Shown here piece after piece: positions 1-11,530 of a DNA stretch of 64,000 nt. The stretch is taken from assembly GCA_964019335.1 (NCBI GenBank), contig OZ025655.1, positions 62,001-126,000 on the forward strand, written 5' to 3'. This stretch comes from Diplonema japonicum (taxonomy: Eukaryota > Euglenozoa > Diplonemea > Diplonemida > Diplonemidae). Made by a program: the position numbers and the translations under genes. Numbering within the stretch: the first letter of the stretch is position 1; every line of letters begins with the position of its first letter. The notes beneath the pieces are model-generated. The model was not told the origin of the DNA. It made no database searches and saw only the letters and a list, made by a program, of their open reading frames with translations.

Positions 1-212
1 GACCCTCTCGACCTTGGCTGACTAAAGTTAGTGATAATGCAGCGTAGATATCTTCTCCTTTTTCTGCGTTCTCCTTTACTTTCTCTTTTCCTTACAGTCC
101 CTCTGCATACTGAAAACTTATCGAACTTCCTTTTACCGGAATAAAATAATAGCTGAACACCATTGAATATGGTCGCTGCTTTCCAAAAGCCTTAGAGCCT
201 CAGACGGCTTTG

Positions 213-238
213 GTCAAAAGGCCGGACGGCCTTTTGAC
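213..238. repeat. perfect 11-bp inverted repeat (hairpin)
   Basis: GTCAAAAGGCC at 213-223 is followed by a 4-base loop and its exact reverse complement at 228-238. It sits in an otherwise low-complexity region. It could form a stable stem in DNA or RNA. No tRNA or other known RNA fold is recognised around it, and its role is unknown. Confidence 0.6.
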
Positions 239-2629
239 AAGGCAAAAATCGGAATCTTCTGGTTAGACCTTCTGGAAAACCGCGACCACATGTGTACTTC
301 TTCCTCTTTTCTATTTTCTTCTTTTTGATCCGCTCGCTGATGGCGAACAAAAAAAGGAGGAAAACTGTATTAACAGACGAAGTTACTATTAAAAAATATA
401 TATGAGTTAAAGGACGTCTTTCACGATGCCCCCCATCCCCCACCTTGCTCTCATTAAAAAGAGGGCTGCGATGCACGAAAAGAAGAGAAGAGAAAATGGC
501 AAAAAAGAAAAAAAAGCCCACTAAAAAAAACCTCTAAAAGCGAAAGATAACTGCCAATTCCCCCATAGCAAAGAGAAAAAAACAAAGGAGAAGACACGCC
601 GATTAGAGATAAATTAAAAAGAAAAAAAAATGGGGGTTTGCTTGCAACACTAAGGTGGCGTTAAGTGTGCACCTAAAAAATAAATCCGTATTGCAAGGGG
701 GGGGATACCTAATCTACCTTCATAGGTTTCGGCAGAATCTTTCTTACTTTAGGGCTCACGCTCTGAACACAATAGACGTGAAGATAGCAGTACGTTGGTG
801 ACAACTTGTTACATTCTTTTTTTTTGTTTCTTCTTCTTTTTTATATTCGAGATATTACCTTTTGAGAAGATAGAGGAGGCATGGAAGAGGGACACCACAT
901 AAACAAAAACAAAAAAAAAACATATCGTAGCAAACTTCTCTAACAGCACACATAATAAAAAAAAACTTAAAAAAGGAATAGGCAAGTTTTTCTTTTTTCG
1001 CGTTTGCACAGCGGGCTACATGTCCTGTGACCCGTGGGCTGCCATTCCAAGAATTCCTTTTCTTTTCGATAACTGCAATAACAAGTGTCTCTGTTCATCA
1101 TAAAAAAATAAAATAAAAAAAGCACTCGGGAAGAGGAGAGGAAGAGGGGCGGGGGGACTACCTTCTCTGGCTGCAACATGCAAAGCCTTCCTTTTGCAAA
1201 TAGAGACGGAGGGGTAAAAAAAAACTACTTTAACCTCCTTTGGAATATGGGTGTGTGTGCGCGTGCGTGTGTCCTTCTGTTTCTTAACATATATGGTACA
1301 AGGGGGGGGAGGGGGGAGAAGCAATGGCCACAGCACAGTATGATTACAAGCTGCGGAGCTAATAGTACTTGTTGGTGTAGAGTGACACGCTATATTCCTC
1401 TCCGTTCCTTTCTCTCTTTTCTCGCTCGGAGAAGAAAAAAAAGCCAATGCCCGGACCATTCCCTCTGTAAAAAAAGAGAGAAATAAAAATCCTTATCCTC
1501 ATTCTCCGGGAGGGTGGACGTATTGACCTTTCTTCTTATTTTCTGAGTGGGTGGGGGGTGTGGGAGAAACTAGAATTAAAAACACTAGTAGACCTTTCTT
1601 TCTTTTTTTCTCATTTTACACACGGGCGGCATGGCCCCACTATCCTCTTTCCCTTCTCCAAAAAAAAGGGGGGGGGAAACGCGGCTAATAGCCACAAAAG
1701 TTAGGACTTTTTAAGGGGGGGGAAAATAAATAAAAGGAACTGCCTCACCGATAGTACGCGGAAGGAAAAGAGCAGAGTACAGAGAAGAAGAGAGAAGAGT
1801 GGCAATGGGCTGTCCTTCCTCATCCAGGGATGTACCTCAACTGGAGGGGCTACATAGAGGGAGTCAAATGATTTGCTAACTGATCTTCTTTCTTACTCAC
1901 TATCCCACCTATCATATGTGGATGTTTCACACAGAAACGAGGGGGGAAAAGAATAAGGAATCATAACACTCCTTGAAAAAGGCGCAAGACTCCTCTGCTG
2001 AGAGACCAAAAGAAAACAAGAGTAGGTCCTTAGCAATTGTTTCGCACACATTACAGATCAAAAAGAAAAAAAAAAGCTAGCAAATTTCTTTTTTTTTTTT
2101 TAACGAAACCTGCACCTGCCAAACGAATAGCTTTACCACCGGGAGGGAGAAGAAGGCAGACAAAAGCTGTTTCCCCTTTTCCATCTTATAAACGGGCAAA
2201 CAACGTCTATAAAGCCAGCCTTACAATATCGGCACTCCCTCCCCCTCCCCCTCCCCCTAAAAAAGAAAAAGATATATTGAGCTTAAATGGATAAGTTCTT
2301 GCTCGTGGAAAAGAAAGAAAAAAGGAAAAAAAAAAACACACTTAAATAAAAAAAATAAGAGAAGAAAAGGCAAGACAAAAAAAAGAAGTAAACCCAGCCT
2401 TCCCGCACCACAACAACAAGGCACGGCACACCGACATCTGCGCAGGCAGCATCCCTTTATTGATGGTTCTCCCTCCCTTTCTTTTCTGTCCTTTTCTTCT
2501 TCCGCCAATTATATCTTTAAAAAAAAGAGCAACGTCACACGAAAAGGAGGGGCGGAGGGAAGGGGAATAAATAAAAAAAAGCAGAGGAAAAAAATAAGAG
2601 GCCAGACTTATTCCTTTTTTCTCCCGTTA

Positions 2630-2650
2630 CCCCCCCCCCCCCCCCCCCCC
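2630..2650. repeat. poly-C tract
   Basis: About 21 consecutive C on the plus strand (G on the transcribed strand), followed by AG. It is one of several extreme homopolymers in the gene-free stretches of this window. Length is likely polymorphic or prone to sequencing error. Confidence 0.8.
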
Positions 2651-2983
2651 AGTTTCTTTATCCTCTTTCTCGCAAGTTAAAAAAAACTGTAATTTGAAAG
2701 AAAAAAAAACACCGAACGTAGATCCACCACCTTGCACCATCTCCTTGTTTCCCTCCCAACGTGAGGCCACCCAATATATAGGAGGGCGAGGAAACAATGG
2801 CTAATGCTTGCAACATCTTATTGACGATTGACTGAACCTACAGCTTAAGGAGGAAATAAAAAACGAAAAGGAAAAGGTGAAGCTGCCCTTTAAAAAAAGA
2901 AAAAAAAGAGCAGCAGTCACCGTGGAAACCTCGTAATACTCGTTTAACAGCAAAAAATAAAAAATAGTGGCACGCCTTACCCA

Positions 2984-4833
2984 CTAAGGCGTGGATGCGG
3001 GCTGAATGGCAGGCGATGTGACAGGAGTGGTGGAGGTCATGAGGGCCTTCATGTAGTCCTCGTCACCTCTGTCGTCGACGATGATGTTGTTGCTGTCCAA
3101 CGACTGGCTCTTCGTGCTGCTTGACCGCACGTAAGGGAAGCCGCTGAAGACAGTATCCGACCCGTGCACGCTGTGCATAGACACCATGGCCTCCATGTGT
3201 GCCTGCTTTGTGTTTTCGAACGCGGGCGTGGGAAAGTACCTATTGATGGTGTGGGTGGGTAGAGTGGGGGAAAAGCACACTTTGTGTTGGAGCCGTTCTC
3301 CTGAGGGATGAATGGCGGGATGATCTTCTTGCTGTACAGGTCATCCCAGTTAATCTTCGAGAAGAAGCTGTGAAGTGTTACGGACATGTGTTTTAATACT
3401 GCCACACCTATGGCTCTTCATCTGTGTCGACGTGATGCGGGTCTTGGGGTTCCTGTCCAGGCACGCCTTCAGCACCTTCTTCGACTCGTCGCTAACGCTG
3501 ACGTCTGGTGGGTACGCCAGCTCTCGCTCGCACACGTAGCGCAGCGTGATGGCAGGTGTGTCGCCGTGGAAAGGGAAGTACCCCGTCAGCATCGCGTAGA
3601 TGAGGACTCCCAACGACCACACGTCCACAGGGTACGAATAGCCGACCTCCCTGTCCAACTTGATCATCTCGGGTGCCATGTACACGGGTGTCCCGTTCCT
3701 GCTCAAGATCTTCTCGTCAGCGTGTGTTGTCGTCGCAAAACCGAAGTCCGTCAGCTTCATGTAACCATCACGTGTCAAGACACAGTTCTCCGCCTTCAGA
3801 TCACAGTGGATGATTTTCAGCGAGTGCAAGAACTCAATAGCCAGCACCAACTGGGCTGCGTAGAATCTCGCCCGCTCCACGCTAAACCTGAAAAAATGTT
3901 CTCTCTTGGTGCTTGTGCATACCTTTTGCTTGGCTCGCTCGTCATGTGGTTGAAGAGCTCGCCGCCGGACAAGAACTCCATCACAAGGAAGATCTTGTCC
4001 TTAGTTTGAAAGGCGGAGATGAGGTCCACGATGTTGGGGTGCGTTGCCTTCTGCAGCAGCGCCTGTTCCTTCTTCACCTCGCGTAGCATGCGGTGCCTGA
4101 TAATCGCCTGCTTCTCGAGCACTTTGCACACGTAGATGTTGCCTGTTGCCTTTTCTCGAACCTTAATGACACGGCCGTAGGCACCCCTTCCCACAATGTG
4201 CAAGAAGTCGAACTCCACCTGCCGGCGTGGGATGGAGATCGGCTTGGAGCCGCTGAAGAGGGGAATGTCCTCGAGGAGGGGCTTCTGCTGGTGGTCGCCC
4301 CCGTTGCTGGACTGGATGCCTTTCAGGATGTGCCGCCACCATTCTTCTTTTTCGTGATCGCCCTCTGCAGCAAAGATGTGGGGGGGGCCGTTTCGGGGTA
4401 CGACACGCCAGGAGTACTCGCGGGTGAGGGCAAGCTTCTCCTTCATGGTGCCGAGGTGGCGCGTCTTGCCCTTCTCGACGGAGTAAACGACTGCAGAGGA
4501 CTTCGTCTTGGGCTGTCCAGAAGAGTCAAGGCCGAACATGCTGCACTCGTCGATGAGCTTGGCACCCTGAAGGTCGATGAAGTCCTTGTAGTCGGACCGC
4601 CCGCCACCCTTCGAAGAGGTCCACATGATGTACGGGCCACGTATCTCAACCCACCGCACTTTCCACTCTGCCTCTTTCTCCTTGTACTTCTTCAGATATC
4701 CCTGGAAGGCCGGCTCACCACCGCCCTTTACCAGCTTCTTCAAGTCTTTGCTCGTGCTTTTTCTGAACCGGCTCAACAGCCCCGAGCTGCCGCTTGCCTT
4801 CTTCGGCTCTAAACCAGGACTCGAAATACTCAT
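2984..4833 (-). CDS. PH-domain AGC protein kinase (AKT/PKB-like)
   Basis: Four exons: 4833-3923, 3887-3408, 3367-3281, 3239-2984; introns of 35, 40 and 41 bases; 577 residues. A PH domain lies at about residues 40-165 (lipid or membrane recruitment), then an AGC kinase domain at about 205-460 with the Gly loop GRGAYGRV, the Lys in YVCKVLEK, DFG and APE. The C-tail has the AGC turn WDDLYSKKIIPPF. Family knowledge: such kinases phosphorylate Ser/Thr in growth or stress signalling. Oddities seen: the catalytic HRD is HCD, so it is a non-RD kinase. The position equivalent to AKT Thr308 is Ser in ILSRNGTP. The hydrophobic motif reads FSGFPY, with Pro where the phosphorylated Ser/Thr usually sits. 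Control by those phosphosites is therefore probably altered. The AKT-like class is confident; true orthology is not. Confidence 0.9.
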
Positions 4834-5778
4834 TTTAACAAGATGTGTAGCTAGGCCTGCAGTGTGTCAATCAAGGAAGGTAAGAAAAGAAAAAAAATAA
4901 CATTTCTCAAACGTAAGACTGCAAAGCAAAGACAGAGAACGAGGAACGAGTGAAAGGGTAAAAAAAAAGATAAAAAGAGGTAAAGAAGAAGAAATCCATA
5001 CAAAGCTACTGCCCTCATACTCGTCCTTCTTGCCCTTGTACTCCTCGGCACGTGCCCTGTCTCCCTTGCCCTATTAGAACAGAGAACCTGACTTACGAAA
5101 CATAACCGGGAAAGGGTGTACAGTGGAGAAAAAAAAACAGGGGAAAACACTGAAAAGGTGGAAGAAAATAGTTCATTCTTATTCTCCTTCCTGCTCCCTT
5201 TCCTTGAAACACTTCCTTTCCTTCTTTTCTCTTTCTTTATTCTCTTGGAATAAACTGGGTACGAATTTACCGGGGATGTGCTTCCCCAGGCCAACCAAAG
5301 AACAGGGTGCTGTTCAAAACACAACACAAATGTTTACGGAGAAAAGAAAAGCTTTGAAGAAAAGCAGGGAGAGGGACTAAGCGCGCTTACAAGGATTTAA
5401 TTGTGAAGAGAACCTTAGTTGTTTAATCGTTCTGCCTCTTCCTTATTCGAGACCTTTCTTTCCTCCCTCCTTCCCATTAGAAAGATAAAGGGAGTATAAA
5501 AGTTAAGCCGGGGTTTCCTTGCCTTTAGCTTATACCTCTCCCCACCCCATGTCTCAAGCAAAGCCAAACGGCCTTGAGCCAAAACCATAACCCAAGGAGG
5601 TTAAAAACAAAGAAGAAGAATTTCTTTTCGAGCCCTTGTAGGGGGGGGGGGGGATTGAGAAAGATAGAGAAGCTCCTTTTCCTTTAAAAAAAACGAGGTG
5701 CCGAAGGACTAGAGGGCACTAAATAAAAACTCCTTGTCTTGTAATGATAAGAAAAATGAAAAATAAAAGAAAAAAAAA
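4834..5778. other. low-complexity intergenic region upstream of the kinase
   Basis: About 945 bases between the kinase start and the MKT1 stop, roughly ten times the usual spacing here. It is rich in A runs and purine tracts and includes a G13 run at 5641-5653. No coding frame with exon structure is seen. It probably carries the kinase 5' leader and possibly a promoter. Confidence 0.55.
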
Positions 5779-8309
5779 CTACTCCTTATAATCATCATGT
5801 GCATGCTGGCCCAAATCGATCACGCGGTGCAGCTGCGAAATAAAAAGAAAATCCTGGAAAAAAAAAAACACACCTTCAGCCTCAGCATGAGATCTGCGTC
5901 TCTGAAAATCTCGCTGAGCGGCTGGGACACCGTGTTCGGCTCTTTCAAGAGCTCATTGAAGATAACGTTAACGGTCAGCCAGAACCTGAACCCCTTGTGG
6001 AGATCCTTCTCGATGTTGTTGCAGCACGGGAACTTCTCCTATAAAAATAACGTAAATCCTGAAGAACAATAACATACCTTCAGGTGGGCGATTCTCAAGC
6101 TGCGCGAGGTGACCTCGCTCTTCCCGAAGTCCTCATGTGACCGCATGATGTAGTCGACAACAACGCCCAACGAGGTGTTGCTCTCCTGTCCGAAGGGCAG
6201 CGTCTGAGGCAGCTCGTGGTACAGGTACGGGTTGATGGAGGTCCTGCTCTCTAAGAAAAGCACAGCAGCCACCACCTCGATGAGGTTCCGCAGCGTCTTG
6301 TGCAGCGCCTTCACGATGGTGTTGAAGGCGAGCAGGTCCTTCGACACGTCTGAGAACCACGGCAGGTCGTTCAGTTCCATCGGAAGCAACGACCAAATGC
6401 GCGACACCAGCAGACAGCAGCACTCGTAACACTTCTGGTTCACCACATCCTGGTGCATGTACACGGGAGGGAGCTTGAGGGGTGGGAAATGCGTTTTCTC
6501 TCGCTCACCACTCCTCCAAGGGTCTGCTGACTTCACCTCCGTCGCAGGGTCGGGCCTCATGTACACGAAGTGAGAGCACGTCAGCGCTCTGGTACGGAAC
6601 AATTCGATAAGCAACACAGAGTACTCGCTGAACTCAGAAGCCTCTGTCTTCACAAGGGCCTCTGAGAACATCGACAGGCCTGAGCTCGGCTCTTCACTAC
6701 CCTGTGTGTGTTTAAAATGAACTACAAACATACTATATCAGCGGTTGCATGAGTGAAGTACCCCAGAAGGTCCAACGCCTTGAGGTGGATGGCGCACGTC
6801 ACCTCGTCGTACGTAGAGTACGTCTGCAGGGGCTTCTGCCCTCCCTTGTCCTTGATTGCCTTCTTGGAAAAGTGCTTCACGACAAAGTAGAAGTCCACCT
6901 TGTCACCCTCGACCCTCTTGTCGCTGATCTCGGCTTGCGAGATGTCCCACTCGTCTAGCTTGATGGGGTGGGGCTGCGGGATGGGCGTCTGCTGCGTGCT
7001 GAACCATCTCCAGCACGTCATAGGCCCACGGATGAAGTACTTTTCATCACGCTCGCCCAGCTGGTGAATGAGCTGGTGCGCGATCTGTGTACGCAAGGGC
7101 AGGATGCGCTGCAACAGAAGCCTGTAGTCATCGGTGTCCATCTGGGGGATGGTCTCGATCATCTGGTTCTGCACCACGTTGATCAGTACCTGTGTCTGGA
7201 TAGCCCCGATTGACAGGAAAAAGTAGAGGATATTGGGCAGCCTGTGGCCCCACAGGTCGGAAAGGTTGCATGGCACTCTCTCTTGCTCGTCTTGCTTCTT
7301 GCCGTCTCTTGCAGCTAAATGAGTCATCGGCTGGCACTGCCCGTCGAGTGTAAAGACTACGCTGTGTCGTATCACTGCCCGGATCCTCATATGGTTCTTG
7401 GCGAGCTGCTGGTTGGTGGGCCCATTCTCGACGGGAGGTTTCGACATGATGAAGTCGCAGGCGTTGCCAAACTTCTGCAGCGTCTGCGCAATCTTAACGA
7501 ATTGGACCTGTGCAAAGCGTGGGGTGTGATGGCAGACATACGTGATTGAAGTGCTTCGGGTGCTTAATCTGCCCCTTGAGACCTGTGAGCAAGCAGCAGT
7601 CGAGGAACTGGGAGTCGGTCAGCTCAGTGTCAGCTGCTTGGGAGTCCAGCATTAGCGCCTTTTTGATTTCAGACTTGATGATGTAATCAAATTCTGGGGG
7701 GCTAGACTCAAAGTGGTAGTCAAGGATGAGTACCTCCACGTGTTCAAACATGATGAGCTCGTTGGGGCCTTGTATCTGGTGCACGCACCTTTCTTTGTTT
7801 TGGCACCAGTACGCCATCTGCGCCCATGCCATGTATGGTGCCTTGAAGAACTCCACCTTGTTCTCTCTCAAAATTCTTATCAAGTTATGTTGGAACTCCG
7901 AACTAGTAATGGTGCTCCCAGCCTGCTCAAACAGTTGTCTACACCCGAGCTTACCTTCATGATGTGCAAGCCACGCCTGCTCCCTCTTCTCATATATCTC
8001 CAGCAAGAATGGGTTCTGCACTAGCTGCTGCGGAGACTGCGTCAAGATCATCGGCAGTCCGTTGAATACGAATATTGGTGTGATGCTATGCTTCTTAAAT
8101 TTGTCAAGTTCTTGTATTATCGCCTTCCCCATCGTGAGGGGAACGCCACCCATCACTGCTTGGAAGGGCTCGTTTATTTTCGGTGTAAGAACCTTCATCC
8201 AGTTGTGCGCGTCTATTGCGATGCGTGTCCCCTTCAGCTTGTCCAACGGCGCACTCCGCATCAAACATTTGTCCTCCAGGAACTTCGTGAACGAGCAGTC
8301 CAACGGCAT
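5779..8309 (-). CDS. MKT1: MKT1-family post-transcriptional regulator (XPG-fold)
   Basis: Five exons: 8309-7542, 7507-6734, 6701-6078, 6038-5874, 5832-5779; introns of 34, 32, 39 and 41 bases; 794 residues, close to the 830 of yeast Mkt1. The N-terminus is an XPG/FEN-like fold with IDAHNW and the I-region ILDYHFESS; the rest aligns by eye with the MKT1 N- and C-terminal domains (long helical, Gln- and Arg-rich segments). Family knowledge: Mkt1 binds Pbp1/ataxin-2-type partners and stabilises or promotes translation of bound mRNAs. The nuclease fold lacks most metal-binding acids and is thought inactive. In a genome with multi-gene transcripts this would be a plausible mRNA-level regulator. 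The short last exon is assigned from one good acceptor (TTTCGCAG) and keeps frame. Confidence 0.88.
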
Positions 8310-8401
8310 TGTCTTCTCCTCCCTCCCCCCCCCCTAACCCTCCTGTTGCCATGCTACTCAGAACAAAAGCATTGGAAATACAACATCTGGTTAATACAAA
8401 C

Positions 8402-9612
8402 TCATCTACGGCTGGTCAGCAGGTGGTACTGCCCAGGGGCCCAGCCACGGGGTGTTGAAAAACGTCGTTCGGAACCAATCTTTGGTGCTACGGAGGTGGT
8501 CCTGTCAAACTGCAGCGTGCTCATCTTCTTGAGAGGCTCGAATAGCTGCTTGTACTCTGCATCGCGATGCGTCGACTTCTGAGAGAGACTTCTAACCCGA
8601 CTTGACCTCTTTGGCGTGACAGCCGCTACAGTCGCAGTGCTGTTGACAGAGTGCTTTGGCTTAGAAACAGCACGCTTCTTGCCAGACTTACTTGACGACC
8701 GCAGCTGTGAAGATGGAAAGGAAAACCAAATACTACATACAAATGTCGACCAGTTTGCAGCTGTAGCGGCAATGCCGTTCGAGCCATCCATCCTTTCAGG
8801 CGAATATCTTTTGTATGCAACATGACCTTTAGTGCCCCAGTCGCCGCCCACAGGAGTGACCTCCCTGCCCTGGAACATAATAGGGTAGTTTGAGCTCCTT
8901 GTCGGACTCCGCATCTTGTCCGTGTCAAAATTCTGTTAAACGTCAACATGATTTCAAACGGCATACCATCGGTGCTTGGGGCGACCGGGTGTATTCTAAG
9001 GGCACACCGGGTGTGATATAACCGTCCTTCCAATGCACGTCTACTGTGGTGGGGGTGATATGCGATGCGATGCCGACGCACCACTCCCCGCCTCGGACAG
9101 CTTCGATCTCGTCACCTGTCTGAAGTGCGGCAAGGGGTGCGTCGCTGGGATATGGGGCTGGAGCAGGTGCAGGGACTGGGGAGGTGGAGTACAGTCGAGA
9201 GTCGCAACTGTCCGACGCTATGCGCTCACCTGACCTTGACAGGAGCTGCGCTACTTGACGAGAGCGATCGCAGCGACTGTGCTGCCAGTCGGGAGCGGCG
9301 ACACTAGGGTTCACCAAACCCAATCTGCGGCGGCTATTCACCAGCTCATCTTCTACAATCCTCCGTGCAGCGCTCGCTTGCTCTGCGGCAGCAGTATCCG
9401 CAATAACCTGCAACGAACCGCTGCTGTACCCCGTCCCTCCCAGCACCGCCTCCTTCGCCCTTTGCAATTCGGTTTCATTCTCTCTCGGATTGTAAGGAGT
9501 TCCTAACTCCTGTTGCAACGCCTCGATCTCGTCTTGCGTCTTGTAGAGATCCTGACGCAGCTGCTGAACCTGTACAGATGTGACAACAACGTAAACAACA
9601 TACTTTCATCAT
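8402..9612 (-). CDS. coiled-coil protein with Tudor-like domain
   Basis: Four exons: 9612-9604 (only 9 bases), 9569-8967, 8932-8741, 8704-8402; introns of 34, 34 and 36 bases; 368 residues. The third intron keeps the frame open and would be missed by ORF calling. Residues 4-50 form a Gln/Glu-rich coiled coil. At about 150-195 there is a Tudor/agenet-like module (GDEIEAVRGGEWCVGIAS, then VDVHWKDGY), the kind of small barrel that reads modified proteins. The C-terminus is Ser/Arg-rich and ends in a patch with Phe, Pro and Trp (STPRGWAPGQYHL). I do not recognise the whole protein. The two-Met start follows an in-frame TAG, so no longer start is available in that exon. Confidence 0.7.
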
Positions 9613-9809
9613 ATTGAACTATTCTGCTTTCGACGCATTCGGTAAGCACCTGGAAGGTGTTGTTGCACTGGAGCCCCTACATAAACAAGAGAAAACTAAA
9701 AGAGAAAAGAAAACAGGTTTATATTAGGAAGAAATAAGGGTAATGGGTAAAAACGGCGATCCTCTGCTGTAGATTCTTTTATTCGTCTTCGAACTTCTGC
9801 AGCCCAGGG

Positions 9810-11235
9810 TTAAGCTCGCCTATGCAGAAGCCTCTGGGCTTCGGTTTGCTGCCTCGCTTCCATTGTTTCACGATGCCGAGGGAAACGCATCTGCGTGGTT
9901 TGTTCGTTCATTCCTTTATGCGTAACCACATACTTTGTCTGCTTTAGCTTCTCTTCTTTGACGAGCTTCCTCCACACCTCTGCGGGGCCCCCTTTCATCT
10001 GTTAAGTGTCACAAGGAAATAGGAACCACACCTCAAAGCCGTCTGCGGTATCGTCCATTAAAACTGGTGTCTTCGGTCTTGCCAGCAGCTGGCCTAGGCC
10101 CTCAACGTCTTTCATGCACGCTCTGGTGTGAAATCTTGAGTATAAAAGTGGCATACTTAAAGGAGTGAGCCCCATCCACAGAGACCACGTCGCACTTCAG
10201 CTTCTTCTTCGCTGCTTGCTTTGTGAGTGAAGCATGGCTGTCACCCTTGTGAAGGGTCATCCTGTCATCTCCGAAGACAGCCTTGATGTACTCCAGGCAT
10301 GAACCGGAGTACGCTTGGATGAAGAGGTCAAAGGAAACCATTCTAAGGTTCCTGTTAGACAAAAGGAAAGTGGCAGCAGAATGCCCGGCATTGAACCCCG
10401 TCTCGCAGAGGGTGGGCTCCTCCACAGGCGGCACCCACGCTGCCGACCAGCTGTAGTACTTGTCTGCCTGCTCCGGAAGGACAAAGCCGTCTATGCACCC
10501 TTTCTTCCCACCTTTCTTCACGTCGCAGTCGCGAACCATGATGTAGTCTAGTACTCTGTGGACGGGCGTCTGCAGCTTATGCATGTCGCGCCCCTCGGTC
10601 ATCCACGCCCGCACTATCTCCGCTACCTCGTGCGGATGCTCTGCGCCATACTTCGCCGCTGCATCAGTGTAATTAGATATCGCGAGGAACTTCCGCTCAC
10701 TCCACACTTCGTTACCTGTCTCCTCGCCCTTACCCTCGCCCTCTTCCATCTTCTCCCCTTCATTACTCCCACCCTCCTTGGAACTTTCCTCTTTTTCTGC
10801 TTCTTCCTTCGCACCCTCTTCTCTGTTTTCCTTCTCTTCCTTACTATCCGCTTCTTTCTCTTCTCCCCCTTCAAGTACCTCACTCTGTTCACCAGCCTTT
10901 TCCTTTCTCTCCTTCCCCCCCTCTCCAATCTTGTCTTCTTGGTCAGCCTGTTCATATACTGCCAATGCTTCTTCATTAGCTTTGTCTTCTTCTGCATTGA
11001 CCTTTACTGCGACCTCGTTCTCTGTTTCAACGTCTTTCTTGTTTGTGAGGGCTTCTCTGCTCTTCGACCGCTCGTTCTGCAGTAGCTGCTCTAGACTTTG
11101 AATAGTCTGCTGATCCCTCTCCGCCTGTTGTCTGTGCGCCGTGAGGGTGAGCACCAAGACATAGACCACCACACTTAGCACAGCAAAACCCCATCTGAAG
11201 AACAGGTGGTTGGACTTCGTACTGAAGAGAGGCAT
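9810..11235 (-). CDS. type II membrane protein with methyltransferase-like domain
   Basis: Three exons: 11235-10157, 10122-10032, 9998-9810; introns of 34 and 33 bases; 452 residues. A single membrane segment at about 14-34 follows a short basic tail, the usual Golgi type II layout. Residues 40-170 are a charged Glu/Lys stalk. The C-terminal part resembles a class I SAM-dependent methyltransferase: a segment around CETGFNAGHSAATFLL fits the SAM-binding Gly loop, DVVSVDGAHSF fits motif II, and LARPKTPVLMDDTADGFE follows after the first splice. The C-terminal exon could be misread as a separate small gene, but frame and splice signals place it here. The substrate is unknown; a sugar or protein side chain in the Golgi lumen is a guess from topology. 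Confidence 0.78.
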
Positions 11236-11530
11236 CGGCTCCTGTAATGTACTAAAGAAAAAACACCCCGCCTACCACCGGTGACAATATATCTGTTCGA
11301 CTAATTCTTTTCAGAAAAAGGGGTGTCATGGGGTAACAATGCCAGTAAACCTTCTGCAGATCCTGCTACTTACCCACCCATAGTGGGGAACCAGCTTAAG
11401 GCACCTTAAGGCCAACCTTAAAAATAGCCCGCAAAGAATTAAAACTTAAACAAAGAATAACACAACTACATTCTATTTTCTGGCAAGCTAGTCTTTTGTT
11501 ATTGAAATGTGACACCGGTACGCGGGACAC

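Larger units (their letters stand above)
1..2983. other. gene-poor, low-complexity intergenic region
   Basis: About 3 kb with no supported coding region. It is AT-rich and packed with A, T, C and G homopolymer runs, including a run of about 21 C near 2630-2650, and purine- or pyrimidine-only tracts. The short open frames here are biased to Phe, Lys and Leu because of the homopolymers and lack exon-like structure. It lies downstream (3' side) of the kinase gene, so it may hold its 3' UTR, a transcription end, or the start region of the next array to the left. A perfect hairpin lies at 213-238. Confidence 0.6.

Noticed and set aside
192-2508. Several 60-150 codon frames in the left region
   Set aside because: Their Phe/Lys/Pro bias comes from homopolymers; no domains, signal peptides or splice structure.
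9810-10115. A separate 90-residue gene
   Set aside because: Splice signals at 10123-10156 and 9999-10031 join it in frame to the methyltransferase-like gene, completing the SAM fold.
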